Source of the DNA: Rikenellaceae bacterium
GTDB lineage: Bacteria; Bacteroidota; Bacteroidia; Bacteroidales; Rikenellaceae
Length of the DNA: 64,000 bases
NCBI GenBank assembly: GCA_021201795.1
Contig: JAJQEF010000003.1
Coordinates: forward strand, 62,001-126,000
Direction of reading: 5' to 3'
Shown piece after piece: positions 55,204 to 63,844 of this stretch. The first letter of the stretch is position 1; each line of letters starts with the position of its first letter. The notes under the pieces are model-generated. The model was not told the DNA's origin and searched no databases. It saw only the letters and a program-made list of their open reading frames with translations. Made by a program: the position numbers and the translations under genes.

Positions 55204-55226
55204 AAGCGCCGGATTATCCGGCGCTT
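55204..55226 (+). terminator. Terminator after the SDR gene
   Basis: AAGCGCCGGA, TTA loop, TCCGGCGCTT followed by T: a perfect 10-bp hairpin. Confidence 0.92.
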
Positions 55227-55282
55227 TTTGCTTTATCTCAAAACGGTACTTTTATTGCTTTCTTAGGTAGAAAATAAAGTTT

Positions 55283-57061
55283 ATGACCCTTGTACAACTT
55301 TTCAAAAAGATAAGCAGTTATATAAAACCCTATAAATGGCTGCTGGTTTTGGCTCTTATATTAACCTTTATAGGATCCCTTGCAGCTCAGGTAAATGCCT
55401 GGGTATTGAGGTATACGGTCGATAAGGTAAATGATCTTACGGTAAGTGAAAGAGCTTTTAACGAGGGATTATCCATACTGGGAACGATCTCGGCAATACT
55501 TATCGGAAAAGAAATTATAAATTCTTTCATTCAGTTCGGACAGAAATACTATGGAGAGAGACTCCGAATTCTTGTAGCAAGGGATCTTGCACAGGATATT
55601 ATAGACAGAATCTTAACTTATAGGTTGGCATTTTTTAGTTCAGGCGGTAATAAATCAGGAAAACTACAGACCCGTATAGACCGGGGAATAGAGAGTCTTA
55701 CCCGGTTGATACAGAATTTTTTCATAGATATACTTCCCCTGTTTGCAAATTCCGCAGTAGCGCTTATAGTAATGTTCAATGCGAATTTTTATGTAGGTCT
55801 CGTAGGGTCGAGTATAATACCTATTTATTTCTATGTCAGTTGGTTGCAGGCGAAAAAACTACGCGGCGCACGTAGAAAAATAAAAGATCTGAGGGAAAAC
55901 AAGAGTCAGGGGATAATAACTATTCTGGACTCCATTACGGTCATAAAATTTTTTATTCGTGAGGATATGGAAGGAGCCCGGCAGTTGGCACTGCAAAACA
56001 GCCTCACAGAAACACAGCTTAAAACGAGGAGAATAAGTTTTCTTTTCGATGGAATAAAAAGTTTTATAGAGCAGATAGGGGTGGTTATAATTATAATCCT
56101 CACGGTATTTTTTGTTTTGAGAGGGGAAATGACAATAGGTGCCATAATGTTTCATATTTTACTTTTTAATAATGTTTCTGCACCGATTCGACAGCTTCAC
56201 AGGATTTATGATGAGATGAACGATGCTCTTATTTATTCTGAAAGTTTCTTTCAAATCATGGAAGCTGGGCATCAGGTGGAATCCTCGGGAAGTTATAAGC
56301 CGAATAAAATATCCGGTAAATTTGAAATAAAGGATATGAATTTTACTTATCCGGATAACGATCTTCGCACTCTCGAAGATATAAATATGGTGATAGAACC
56401 CAATAAGATTACTGCACTGGTAGGATTGTCCGGGGCCGGAAAAAGTACTTTGATAAATCTTCTGGATAAATTTTATCTTCCGGACTCAGGAGAAATCACA
56501 TTGGACGGTAGATCACTGGACGATTATGATACGGCTTATTTGCGTGATAATATAGGTCTTGTATTACAGAAGAATCATATTTTCAATGGTACAATACTTG
56601 AAAATATTCGTTATGGTAATCCGGATGCCTCCATGGAAGAAGTGATAGAGGCATCGGTGAAGGCTTATCTTCATGGACAGATTGAGAAAATGCCTGATGG
56701 CTACGATACTCCCGCAACCTCTCTATCAGGCGGTCAACAGCAAAAAATTGCTATTGCAAGAATGTTTAGTAAGAATCCTCCTATAATTTTTCTCGATGAA
56801 CCTACCGCAAGTCTCGATGCCATATCTACACAACAGATCAAGGAGGGATTGGATGCAATAAAAAAAGATCGTACTGTGATAATTATTTCACACAGTATAT
56901 CTCAGATAGTAGATTCCGATGTTATTTATGTCATGAAAGATGGCAGGGTCGTGGAATCTGGCACACATGATGAATTGTATGTAAAGGAGGTCACTTACAG
57001 GGAGATATTCGATTCTATGGCAAAAAGTATGAATTTGGATAAAATATCCGGATATGTTTAA
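55283..57061 (+). CDS. ABC exporter half-transporter
   Basis: 592 residues. The six-helix transmembrane domain covers about residues 1-320; the ATPase follows with Walker A GLSGAGKST, Q-loop VLQKNHIFNGT, signature LSGGQQQK, Walker B IIFLDEPTAS and the H-loop IIISHSIS. Fused permease and ATPase as in MsbA/MdlB types, acting as a dimer. Substrate unknown. The stop codon meets the 3' end of a minus-strand RNA. Confidence 0.93.
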   Translation: MTLVQLFKKISSYIKPYKWLLVLALILTFIGSLAAQVNAWVLRYTVDKVNDLTVSERAFNEGLSILGTISAILIGKEIINSFIQFGQKYYGERLRILVARDLAQDIIDRILTYRLAFFSSGGNKSGKLQTRIDRGIESLTRLIQNFFIDILPLFANSAVALIVMFNANFYVGLVGSSIIPIYFYVSWLQAKKLRGARRKIKDLRENKSQGIITILDSITVIKFFIREDMEGARQLALQNSLTETQLKTRRISFLFDGIKSFIEQIGVVIIIILTVFFVLRGEMTIGAIMFHILLFNNVSAPIRQLHRIYDEMNDALIYSESFFQIMEAGHQVESSGSYKPNKISGKFEIKDMNFTYPDNDLRTLEDINMVIEPNKITALVGLSGAGKSTLINLLDKFYLPDSGEITLDGRSLDDYDTAYLRDNIGLVLQKNHIFNGTILENIRYGNPDASMEEVIEASVKAYLHGQIEKMPDGYDTPATSLSGGQQQKIAIARMFSKNPPIIFLDEPTASLDAISTQQIKEGLDAIKKDRTVIIISHSISQIVDSDVIYVMKDGRVVESGTHDELYVKEVTYREIFDSMAKSMNLDKISGYV

Positions 57062-57386
57062 AAGAAGGGCCGCCGGGAGTGCATTCATTAACCCTCAAAT
57101 ATGAAAAAATATATTTCCCGACGACCCCGGAAGTGTAACTTCCCGTTTTAAAGTCAAATTACATTTGCCAGAGCCTCGGGGCGAAATTATATTATGCCCA
57201 TCAATAAAAGCATGAAACTCCAGCCTGCGTATCAAGGCCTGCAACAGCCCGAGTAGGACAGGCGGAGTTCATGCCGAATGATGAGACATGAACTCTTCCA
57301 CCTTGCCTATAAACCTACTCACAGTACAAATGTTGCAGTTTTGACACTTAATAGGTTTCAGTGAAGTTGACCGGATTTCCGGTACT
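57061..57386 (-). ncRNA. Candidate structured RNA gene with own promoter and terminator, family unknown
   Basis: No ORF. On the minus strand the transcript would start with the hairpin GAAGTACCGGA..TCCGGTCAACTTC. It continues with AAACCTA/TAGGTTT, a helix GAGTTCATG/CATGAACTC extended by AGGTG/CGCCT, and GGAAGT/ACTTCC. It ends in GGGTCGTCGGGA pairing with TCCCGGCGGCCC before TTCTTTT. In the last stem two pairs are G-U only if the minus strand is transcribed; on plus they would be A-C mismatches. I tested it by eye for RNase P, tmRNA and SRP landmarks and found none. Length about 325. Confidence 0.6.
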
Positions 57387-57392
57387 TCATCA

Positions 57393-57423
57393 CAAAGATA
57401 ATCCAAATAAATGAATTTACAAA
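57393..57423 (-). promoter_or_regulatory. Promoter of the structured RNA
   Basis: On the minus strand: TTTG (57423-57420), exactly 19 bases, then TATCTTTG (57400-57393). Both boxes and spacing match the Bacteroidetes consensus, and transcription would start at about 57386. Confidence 0.65.
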
Positions 57424-57504
57424 AAAATATTTATTAATATTTTTTTTAAGAATCATAAGCAAAATGAAAGAATTAGGTGTGTTTTCGCTATTGTAAAACT
57501 TGGT

Positions 57505-57888
57505 TTAGTTTCTAATTTCTTCTACAGTGTTGTGAAGATCCTTTCTCATATCTTGTCTTTGTTCGAAATTATCTTCCCTTCTTTCCTGTCTTTGCTCGAA
57601 ATTCTCCTTCCGTTCCTGTTGATTTTCTTTGAAATCTTCGATTTTCTCCTTGCGTTCTTCTGAGGTATTGGAAGTATTCTGAAGTCTGTTTTCGAAATTA
57701 CGCTCCCTGTCTTCCTGTCTGTCTTTAAATCTTTCTTCTTTGTTTTCTTGTCTTTGCTCGAAGTTTTCTTTACGTTCCTGTTGGTTTTCTTTAAAATCCA
57801 CCTGTCTTTCTGCGGTAGTTTCTGCACTTACGTTTACTGCTGCCAGTAATCCGAAAAGAAACATAGCAGATACAATAGTCTTTTTCAT
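57505..57888 (-). CDS. Exported Glu/Arg/Gln-rich repeat protein
   Basis: 127 residues: signal peptide (SAMFLFGLLAAVNVSAE), then an extremely charged helix-forming sequence. The 18-residue unit DFKENQQERKENFEQRQE occurs twice exactly (in residues ~30-48 and ~87-105), and shorter ERQ-type units fill the rest, so it probably forms one long coiled coil in the periplasm. No enzyme motif. It has a near-perfect inverted repeat upstream and a structured RNA downstream on the same strand. Confidence 0.8.
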   Translation of the reverse strand: MKKTIVSAMFLFGLLAAVNVSAETTAERQVDFKENQQERKENFEQRQENKEERFKDRQEDRERNFENRLQNTSNTSEERKEKIEDFKENQQERKENFEQRQERREDNFEQRQDMRKDLHNTVEEIRN

Positions 57889-57915
57889 AATAATAAGTAT
57901 TAGCTGTGATTATAA

Positions 57916-57939
57916 TTTATGCTATTTTTTTAGCATAAA
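57916..57939 (-). promoter_or_regulatory. 9-bp inverted repeat upstream of the repeat-protein gene
   Basis: TTTATGCTA, TTTTTT, TAGCATAAA: a perfect 9-bp inverted repeat 28 bases before the start codon of the minus-strand gene. It could be an operator or a 5'-leader hairpin. Confidence 0.45.
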
Positions 57940-58014
57940 TGCAAAACACAGACCAAATGGATGTGAAAATTAAGGTGAAATTGAATATCCGGTTGTTATC
58001 GGGAAGAAATTAAA

Positions 58015-59061
58015 TTAATAGAGATAAATCTCCCGAAGTCTCTCGATATCAGTATCCAGAATATCCGTTATAAAATAATTCAGGGATCCGTATTCCTGCT
58101 CTATTTTATCGAATGCCGCATCGAGATATGGCCCTCGTACTTCGAATACTGGTTTCAATACGGGGAATTGTTCTATATACGCAGCATATTTTACACTTAC
58201 ATATTTGTTCGAAAGAAGATAGTCTTCCGTTACGGTTTCCCTGTCGACTCCAAGAGCGGAAAGTAATAAGGCAGAGGCGATTCCTGTACGGACTTTACCG
58301 GCGGTACAATGATAAAGCAGGGGAAGATTTCCTTCGTTTTTCAAAAGATTGAAAAATTCCCGGAACTGCTTTACGCAATCATTGTCGGTTACCATGAGTT
58401 TATACATATCCGTCATAGCCGTTTCGAGATTATCCTGGGTTATATCCCCTCTCATTATTATATCCTGGAGATTTCCCGGGCTTATCGAAAGTTCATATCT
58501 CTCTTGTACCGAGACAGGCATTTTATCCGGAGCAGAGTTAATTTCCGAAGCTGCGCGAAAATCAACGATCGTTTTTATCGGAATACTTGCAAGATATTCC
58601 AAATCTTCTTCGGTTAAACCCTTGAGTTCGTCGGAACGAATGACTTTCCCTCATTTTACGTATTTACCATCCTTTGTCCTGTATCCGCCCATATCCCTGA
58701 AATTATATCCGCATGTCAATGGAAGGTGTCTCTCCGCGATAATGGAAGTCCCTTTGCCGGTTTCGAAAAGAAAGTAGCTGCGGATGGAATCCGGAACATC
58801 TATGCTGTATGTACCGGAACCGTTTCCGGATAATACCGCTTCATTGAAATCGATGCTGTTTATATTCTTTCCGGCATATAGTTTCCATTCGCTTCCGGTA
58901 TTTACCTCCGAAATGGCCTGTCGGGTTTCATTATCCCTATAAACGGTTGCGTCATGGCTCATATCTTCACCGCTGTATGTTGCTTTTTTCATTTCTTGAG
59001 GATTGTTCTTGCAAGATACGAAGAATGCCGAAATTGCAAAAAGAATATAGTAAAATTTCAT
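58015..59061 (-). pseudogene. Tyrosine phosphatase lipoprotein with in-frame TGA at a conserved Trp position
   Basis: The start is ATG 59061 (ILFAISAFFVSC lipobox); the tracked 59247 is too long. N-terminal ~100 residues, then a Y_phosphatase3-type domain: NFRDMGGYRTKDGKYVK, TGA (58651-58653), GKVIRSDEL. In this family the interrupted stretch reads VKWGKLYRS, so the TGA stands where Trp is nearly invariant. The frame is unbroken to the end. The active site is HCTAGKVRTG (Cys-x5-Arg), with Val in the usual Asp position. About 348 codons, normal for the family. Confidence 0.8.
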
Positions 59062-59127
59062 AACCCATTTTTTACGGTTAGTACAAATTAAATGCCCTGA
59101 CCGGATAACTAATGTTAAATTTATCGA

Positions 59128-59135
59128 TAATTTTG
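59128..59135 (+). promoter_or_regulatory. -7 box of the lipoprotein gene
   Basis: TAATTTTG, an exact TAnnTTTG, 22 bases before ATG 59157; no clear -33 box. It favours 59157 over the tracked start at 59112. Confidence 0.45.
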
Positions 59136-59156
59136 TATCGAACCAAATTTTATAAA

Positions 59157-59816
59157 ATGCCCAGACTTCTATTTTACTTGTCGCTATGTTCGGTATTGTT
59201 ATCATCATGTACTGTTTCAAGGGATCTGCCGAGGGAGTTCTCGGCACAGTCTTATGAATTTAACGGACCCGTCAAAACTGACAATCAGCGAGAATATATA
59301 ATTCTTAATCCTGATTTTTATGAAAGAACTAAAATCGACTCTTTTGAGTGGAATTTCGATACTTTGGGTATGATCCGGACCATGAAAGGAGAGGATGAGA
59401 AGGAATTTCGTTATGAGCATTCGGGAAATAAAACTTTTATGATGGATTCGGAAAGTGACCAGATTCTGGTTGAATTCGAAGTTTTCGATGGAAATGAAAA
59501 AAACAGGGTAATAAAAAATAGTACCAATATAGATGGAAATGTATATGTAGTTTATTCTCATTTTTTTTATAAAAATGGATATATGGTCGGTTCTGAATAT
59601 ATTGCACCTAATGACGCGACCGTCTCTATTAATATGAAAAGAAAAAAAGTACTTGTAACAAAATATTCCATTTCTACGGAAGGAATGGAATTTACTTCCT
59701 ATTATGACTATAAAAAATTCGACTCATATGGTAACTGGATCTCCAGAGTATCTACTATTAATTCCTATGATGAGATTTCGTACAGGCTCGAAGAGCGGGA
59801 ATTCGAATATTATTAA
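59157..59816 (+). CDS. Lipoprotein of unknown function
   Basis: 219 residues from ATG 59157: lipoprotein signal (LFYLSLCSVLLSSC). The mature part is rich in beta strands with repeated YEHSGNK/YDYKKFDSYGNW-like units, resembling RHS/YD-like or DUF4595-type repeats, but too short to assign. Divergent from the phosphatase gene with overlapping promoter regions. Confidence 0.75.
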   Translation: MPRLLFYLSLCSVLLSSCTVSRDLPREFSAQSYEFNGPVKTDNQREYIILNPDFYERTKIDSFEWNFDTLGMIRTMKGEDEKEFRYEHSGNKTFMMDSESDQILVEFEVFDGNEKNRVIKNSTNIDGNVYVVYSHFFYKNGYMVGSEYIAPNDATVSINMKRKKVLVTKYSISTEGMEFTSYYDYKKFDSYGNWISRVSTINSYDEISYRLEEREFEYY

Positions 59817-59864
59817 ATTTCCGTATTTTTATAAGGGCATATAATTTGAAACAGTGGAACTAAA

Positions 59865-60483
59865 ATGTTTGGTTCCATGGCTCGCGAACTCACTTTCAGA
59901 ATTAAAAAAAAGAATTTAAAGTATCTCCCGTACGTGTAGACCGTAAGAAACTCTACGGCTGGACTGAAGTCGTCGCGCAGGATGCAAACGGCGATCCATG
60001 CCGTATTGCCGGGACTGATGATTCGGGTACTGTTATTATTCCCAAAGGAGGCACCGGGCTGGGGATTGTTTCCGAAGATGGCGAATGGGTGGACAGGGAC
60101 GAACTCGTTGCAGTCGATGAGAACGGCGATCCCGCGAAGCTGCATGGTTCGAGTTTCGCATCGGTAATCGACCTGACTAAAAAAATTTCTGCAAATGAAT
60201 TTCTCGATTATAGTATCAATGTATTTTATCAGCTTACCGATTCCGATAAGAATTTTGTAGAAACAATAGGCCGGGATATTTATTTTTTGAATACTGTTAC
60301 TTCGATGGATGCGAAGGCTATCCTGCTTTTATTATGATTTCAAATGATGGTTCGACAGTTTTTATGCTTGTCGGAGTAAAAAATGTTTTTGAAATGCTTA
60401 GCCTCGAGCAGCCCGGATGGATCGACGAAGACGATGAGGGTATAGTTGAAATTGACGAAGACATTGATTTTTCATTATTATGA
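59865..60483 (+). pseudogene. Unknown gene A next to the ligase, frameshifted twice in homopolymers
   Basis: ATG 59865 or 59877. The frame is lost at an A8 run (59904-59911; nine A restore FRIKKKEFKVSPVRV) and again at a T6 run (60283-60288; seven T restore IYFFEYCYFDGCEGYPAF). Joined, it gives about 207 residues containing two similar blocks (ELVAVDENGDP and EVVAQDANGDP) and a very acidic end (WIDEDDEGIVEIDEDIDF). No family recognised. It overlaps gene B by four bases (ATGA), so they are coupled. Confidence 0.65.
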
Positions 60484-61184
60484 GACCAATACACATATCA
60501 GATTCCAGAAGACGTGATGCGGAAGTGGTTTTTCATGTAAATTACCTGAAGAAAAGCGTAAAAATGGTTTTGCCGAATGGGAGGACGAAAGAAAATATTA
60601 AGTTTATCAAGTCCACGATAGACATTGAACGGTCGTTGAAACATTATGACGATCTGCGACTTTTAGCGGACGATATAATGGCAGGAGATCCGGAGATCGA
60701 TATGGAGATGATAGGTAAAATGCTGAACCATACACACAAATTATACGTCGACAAAAACGATGATATCGCATACCGTGTCAATCTCTTTCAGCGTGTAATC
60801 AATCCCGACGGTACGGAAAAAGAAAGGCGGGATATCAATAAAGTTCCTTCGAATGTAAATTCGGAAATTCCCCTTAAATGGACAGGTAAGAGGTTTAAAA
60901 AAGACGAAGCTATCCGGAAATTCATATTTACGAGAAAATACCAGATAAGGCATATTAACGGTGTTACTTACGATTTTTTGTATAATATGGCTAAAGAACT
61001 TCATGATACCGACTCCCTTATGCTGGTGGGAGGAGGAAAAAAAGGAACCGATCCTATAATGCTCTCCCGCGGTGGTGCGGCATATAGAGGGTTTCTGGAG
61101 GGCAGGGTCGATGGCGATAGATATTGTCTCATTCTTCATCTTTCGAATGTTGAAATGAAACCGCTGAGCTTCGGAAAAGGTTAA
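60480..61184 (+). CDS. Unknown gene B, coupled to gene A
   Basis: 234 residues, no signal or membrane segment, charged and mixed alpha/beta. Notable stretches: IHISDSRRRDAEVVFHVNYL near the start and LVGGGKKGTDPIMLSRGGAAYRGF near the end. No recognised family. The ISDSRR string also occurs in the C-terminal part of the convergent ligase, which may be chance. Convergent with the ligase gene, 60 bases apart. Confidence 0.75.
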   Translation: MRPIHISDSRRRDAEVVFHVNYLKKSVKMVLPNGRTKENIKFIKSTIDIERSLKHYDDLRLLADDIMAGDPEIDMEMIGKMLNHTHKLYVDKNDDIAYRVNLFQRVINPDGTEKERRDINKVPSNVNSEIPLKWTGKRFKKDEAIRKFIFTRKYQIRHINGVTYDFLYNMAKELHDTDSLMLVGGGKKGTDPIMLSRGGAAYRGFLEGRVDGDRYCLILHLSNVEMKPLSFGKG

Positions 61185-61244
61185 TCTTACCTCATATTTA
61201 CATTTTATTAGTTTATTTCCCTGATCGAATATATTAAAAATAAT

Positions 61245-61916
61245 TTATGTTTTTATTACGACCTTTTTTTTATTTTTCTGTTTTGAAGATGATTTTTCCT
61301 GTATTTCTTTTTCCGGATACTTATCGGATGATACCATGTACCAGCCTTTTTTTATATTCGTTTCCAATAGTTTTTCCATAAGTTCGAATATCTGTCTGCG
61401 GCTGTCGGAAATTCTTACTTCCCTCTGGAGCGGCTCTTTTCTGTCGGTGCTGAAATTTGTTATATGCAGTACGTAAGCAGGATAATCGATGCGGTTGTCC
61501 TTGTTGGTCTTCCATATCATATATTTCTGAACCATTGTTTTAGTGCCGGATGTTTTTTTATATACTTCACGTATTAATAGTTTGCTTTTGGGTGATTCCG
61601 TATTTTCCGGTTTCTTTGGGACGGTTTCGGTTTCCCTGTTCCATAAATCTTCTACCTGTGATATTCTTACATCGTCCGCGTCCGCCTTCTTGTCATCCCG
61701 TACTCTTTCGAAAACAGGAGCAAGAAATTTAAATCCGTCAACATACGAATGAAGTTTAAATTCACCGTTCTCTATGTATAATACGGCGTTTTGTTTTGGA
61801 CCGGACACGGTGTCGAAAAGAAGATCGTTAACCGAGACTTCGATAACCATTTCAGGCTCGACCATTCGGAATGCGACGTAATTGGTGTCTGTTTCTATAA
61901 AGTCGGATTTCAGCGT
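61245..61916 (-). CDS. ATP-dependent DNA ligase, C-terminal fragment (OB-fold)
   Basis: The tracked ORF starts at 61865, but the same frame runs on upstream (ACG CTG AAA TCC..) to the end of the next fragment. An eighth T in the T7 run 61916-61922 would fuse the two as KKTLKSDFIETDTNYVAF. The fragment matches a ligase OB domain: VEPEMVIEVSVNDL, then FLAPVFERVRDDKKADADD, the usual motif VI region. A basic tail (KQKNKKKVVIKT) ends it. Confidence 0.75.
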   Translation of the reverse strand, partial: TLKSDFIETDTNYVAFRMVEPEMVIEVSVNDLLFDTVSGPKQNAVLYIENGEFKLHSYVDGFKFLAPVFERVRDDKKADADDVRISQVEDLWNRETETVPKKPENTESPKSKLLIREVYKKTSGTKTMVQKYMIWKTNKDNRIDYPAYVLHITNFSTDRKEPLQREVRISDSRRQIFELMEKLLETNIKKGWYMVSSDKYPEKEIQEKSSSKQKNKKKVVIKT

Positions 61917-62767
61917 TTTTTTATGAATTTTTTATACATATCTTTTCTTAAGGTCTCGTAGAGGCCGCTGCCGACCCGTCCGATGATCTGATATTTGCCA
62001 TTCTCCGGTATCATGGCGGTAAGCAGTGAACGTGCTTGGCCTGCCTCTATTCCAGTTCCTTCAGAGAAGCCCACTACGACGACATCTATGTTATGCCGTG
62101 GTTTAATTTTATAGGTTACAGGGAGCTCGGTTCGTACGACTAATCCCTCGGAACCTTCTTCGTCTACCCATTTGCGAAACAAAAAACTGACTTTTTCACC
62201 CGAATTTACAATTTCCATATCCACCACGGAACATAAAATACCGTTCCCGAATATCGATAACAGCCGGTCATGGATATCTTTATAAGAGGTATAGTTAAAG
62301 TTTTTATGATCTACTTCGAGAATGTCGAAAACAGCCAGCTTCAATGAGGAAATTTTATTTTTATCCGCGAGTGCTGAAATGAGATCGTTGACCCGGGTTT
62401 TTCTTTCCGTATCATGAACGTATATCTCTGCCGGTATAATTGCCTGCTGGATTCCTGCCTCAGAGATTAATTTACCTGCTTCTTCAATGCACGGTATTCC
62501 TTCCCTTACCCTTCCGGATCTGTTTACGGTGACGGTGGTGCCTCTGTCATAAAATATTATCGCATATTCACCGTCATATTTGCGTGTGACAAAAAATTTA
62601 CCGCTCGACAGTCTGGATTCGATCTGTGTCTGGTTTATTGAGATAAAATTTTTAAGAAAATTCTTTTTATAAGCCAGTGCTTTATCGAGCGATTCCGGAT
62701 CGATGGAATCACTCTTTCCCTCTTCATAGCCGTGTATTTTCTTTAATTTATTTCGGGACAGTTCCAT
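61910..62767 (-). CDS. ATP-dependent DNA ligase, N-terminal adenylation fragment
   Basis: 285 residues holding the nucleotidyltransferase core: KYDGE in FVTRKYDGEYAIIFYD (the lysine takes AMP), IPAEIYV (motif III-like), FDILEVD, EGLVVRTE (motif IV) and YKIKPRHNIDVVVVG (motif V). The full protein would have about 507 residues. It seals nicks with ATP, unlike the usual NAD+-dependent LigA; no Ku gene is nearby. The start codon sits inside a perfect inverted repeat. Confidence 0.85.
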   Translation of the reverse strand: MELSRNKLKKIHGYEEGKSDSIDPESLDKALAYKKNFLKNFISINQTQIESRLSSGKFFVTRKYDGEYAIIFYDRGTTVTVNRSGRVREGIPCIEEAGKLISEAGIQQAIIPAEIYVHDTERKTRVNDLISALADKNKISSLKLAVFDILEVDHKNFNYTSYKDIHDRLLSIFGNGILCSVVDMEIVNSGEKVSFLFRKWVDEEGSEGLVVRTELPVTYKIKPRHNIDVVVVGFSEGTGIEAGQARSLLTAMIPENGKYQIIGRVGSGLYETLRKDMYKKFIKKR

Positions 62768-62795
62768 ATGCGGTAATATTTACCGCATATGGAAC
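62761..62795 (-). promoter_or_regulatory. Perfect 16-bp inverted repeat over the ligase start codon
   Basis: GTTCCATATGCGGTAA, TAT, TTACCGCATATGGAAC. On the minus strand the hairpin contains ATG CGG TAA (a two-codon ORF) in its first arm and the ligase ATG GAA in the second. No T run follows, so it is unlikely to be a terminator. Confidence 0.75.
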
Positions 62796-62812
62796 AAAAT
62801 ATATGCCTCCGA

Positions 62813-63685
62813 TTAAATTTCACTCTTTTTAAACTCCAGAGGAGTCATGCCGGAATATTGCTTGAAGAACCGTCCGAAAAAAGAAGGATTGGAAAAATTC
62901 ATTTCTTCGGATATCTGCAGTACCGTCATATCCGTTGTTTTAAGCAGGCTTTTGGAATGAAGTATAACCAGCTCGTTGATCCATTCCTGTACGGAATGTC
63001 CGGTAGTTTTCTTAATTATTGTAGATAAATATTTAGGAGTGAAACACAATTTCTCTGCATAGAACTTAACGCTACGCTCGGTTTTGAAATTTGTAACGAG
63101 CAGTTTGAAAAAATCCTCAGCAATTTTTTCCTGACGGCTCGATATATGATTCAATGAATTGGGTCTGTTTATTCTGAACAGGCATGAAACCTCCAGAATA
63201 AATGCCCTTATAAGTGCCGATACAGCCTCTGTACTGTAAGGAGCTCTTAGTTTTTTATATCTTTTTAAGATAAGGTGATGAAATTCCATTAGTTCATCGA
63301 TCTGTTCCTTGGAAAACGTAGCAATAGGGTATTTACTAAAATGGAACGCATTCACCAGGTTAAACGAGTGGACCATATTCGACATGAAGTCGTTGCCCAG
63401 AAAAAGCGCAGCTATACTGAAATCGTCGCTTTGCCACACTTTTTTTACTATATGATAGGGTAAAATGACCATAACCTGATTCTCTGTCAGAGTAATTTCG
63501 CGGTAATTTATTTTCAGTTTTCCACTTCCTTTTAAACATATTAAAAAAATTATTCCGTCGAAAACTATATTTTTGCTGAAATTTATTCTTTCAGGTACTT
63601 TAATTTTCTTCGTGATAATGAAGTTGTTAACAGAGATAGTGTCAGTATTCGTGTAAAAATTGTCAGATTTTGATACAATTCTCAT
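62813..63685 (-). CDS. AraC-family transcription regulator
   Basis: 290 residues. N-terminal cupin-like sensing half (IFLICLKGSGKLKINYREITL), C-terminal double helix-turn-helix: KFYAEKLCFTPKYLSTIIKKTTGHSVQEWI and MTVLQISEEMNFSNPSFFGRFFKQYSGMTPLEF. It lies upstream of the ligase gene on the same strand, 45 bases away, and diverges from an outer-membrane protein gene; either could be its target. Confidence 0.92.
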   Translation of the reverse strand: MRIVSKSDNFYTNTDTISVNNFIITKKIKVPERINFSKNIVFDGIIFLICLKGSGKLKINYREITLTENQVMVILPYHIVKKVWQSDDFSIAALFLGNDFMSNMVHSFNLVNAFHFSKYPIATFSKEQIDELMEFHHLILKRYKKLRAPYSTEAVSALIRAFILEVSCLFRINRPNSLNHISSRQEKIAEDFFKLLVTNFKTERSVKFYAEKLCFTPKYLSTIIKKTTGHSVQEWINELVILHSKSLLKTTDMTVLQISEEMNFSNPSFFGRFFKQYSGMTPLEFKKSEI

Positions 63686-63844
63686 CTTCTTTTAATATTT
63701 GTTTGTACTAATTTATCTAAAAAAGAAAAATCGGACATTTAAGTTCTCATTTATGTTGCCTTTTTATGATACTTATAATTGATATTTGCACTATCAAATG
63801 TAAAGGAAAATATTTAAAACCACTAACACTAAATTTAGATTGTT

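Noticed and set aside
57061-57386. tmRNA, RNase P RNA or SRP RNA
   Set aside because: No tag-peptide frame, no tRNA-like end, no P4 consensus and no SRP GGAA-type apical domain could be found by eye.
57546-57827. 93-residue minus-strand ORF overlapping the repeat protein
   Set aside because: Frame shadow of the same repeats; the other frame has the signal peptide and the regular 18-residue unit.
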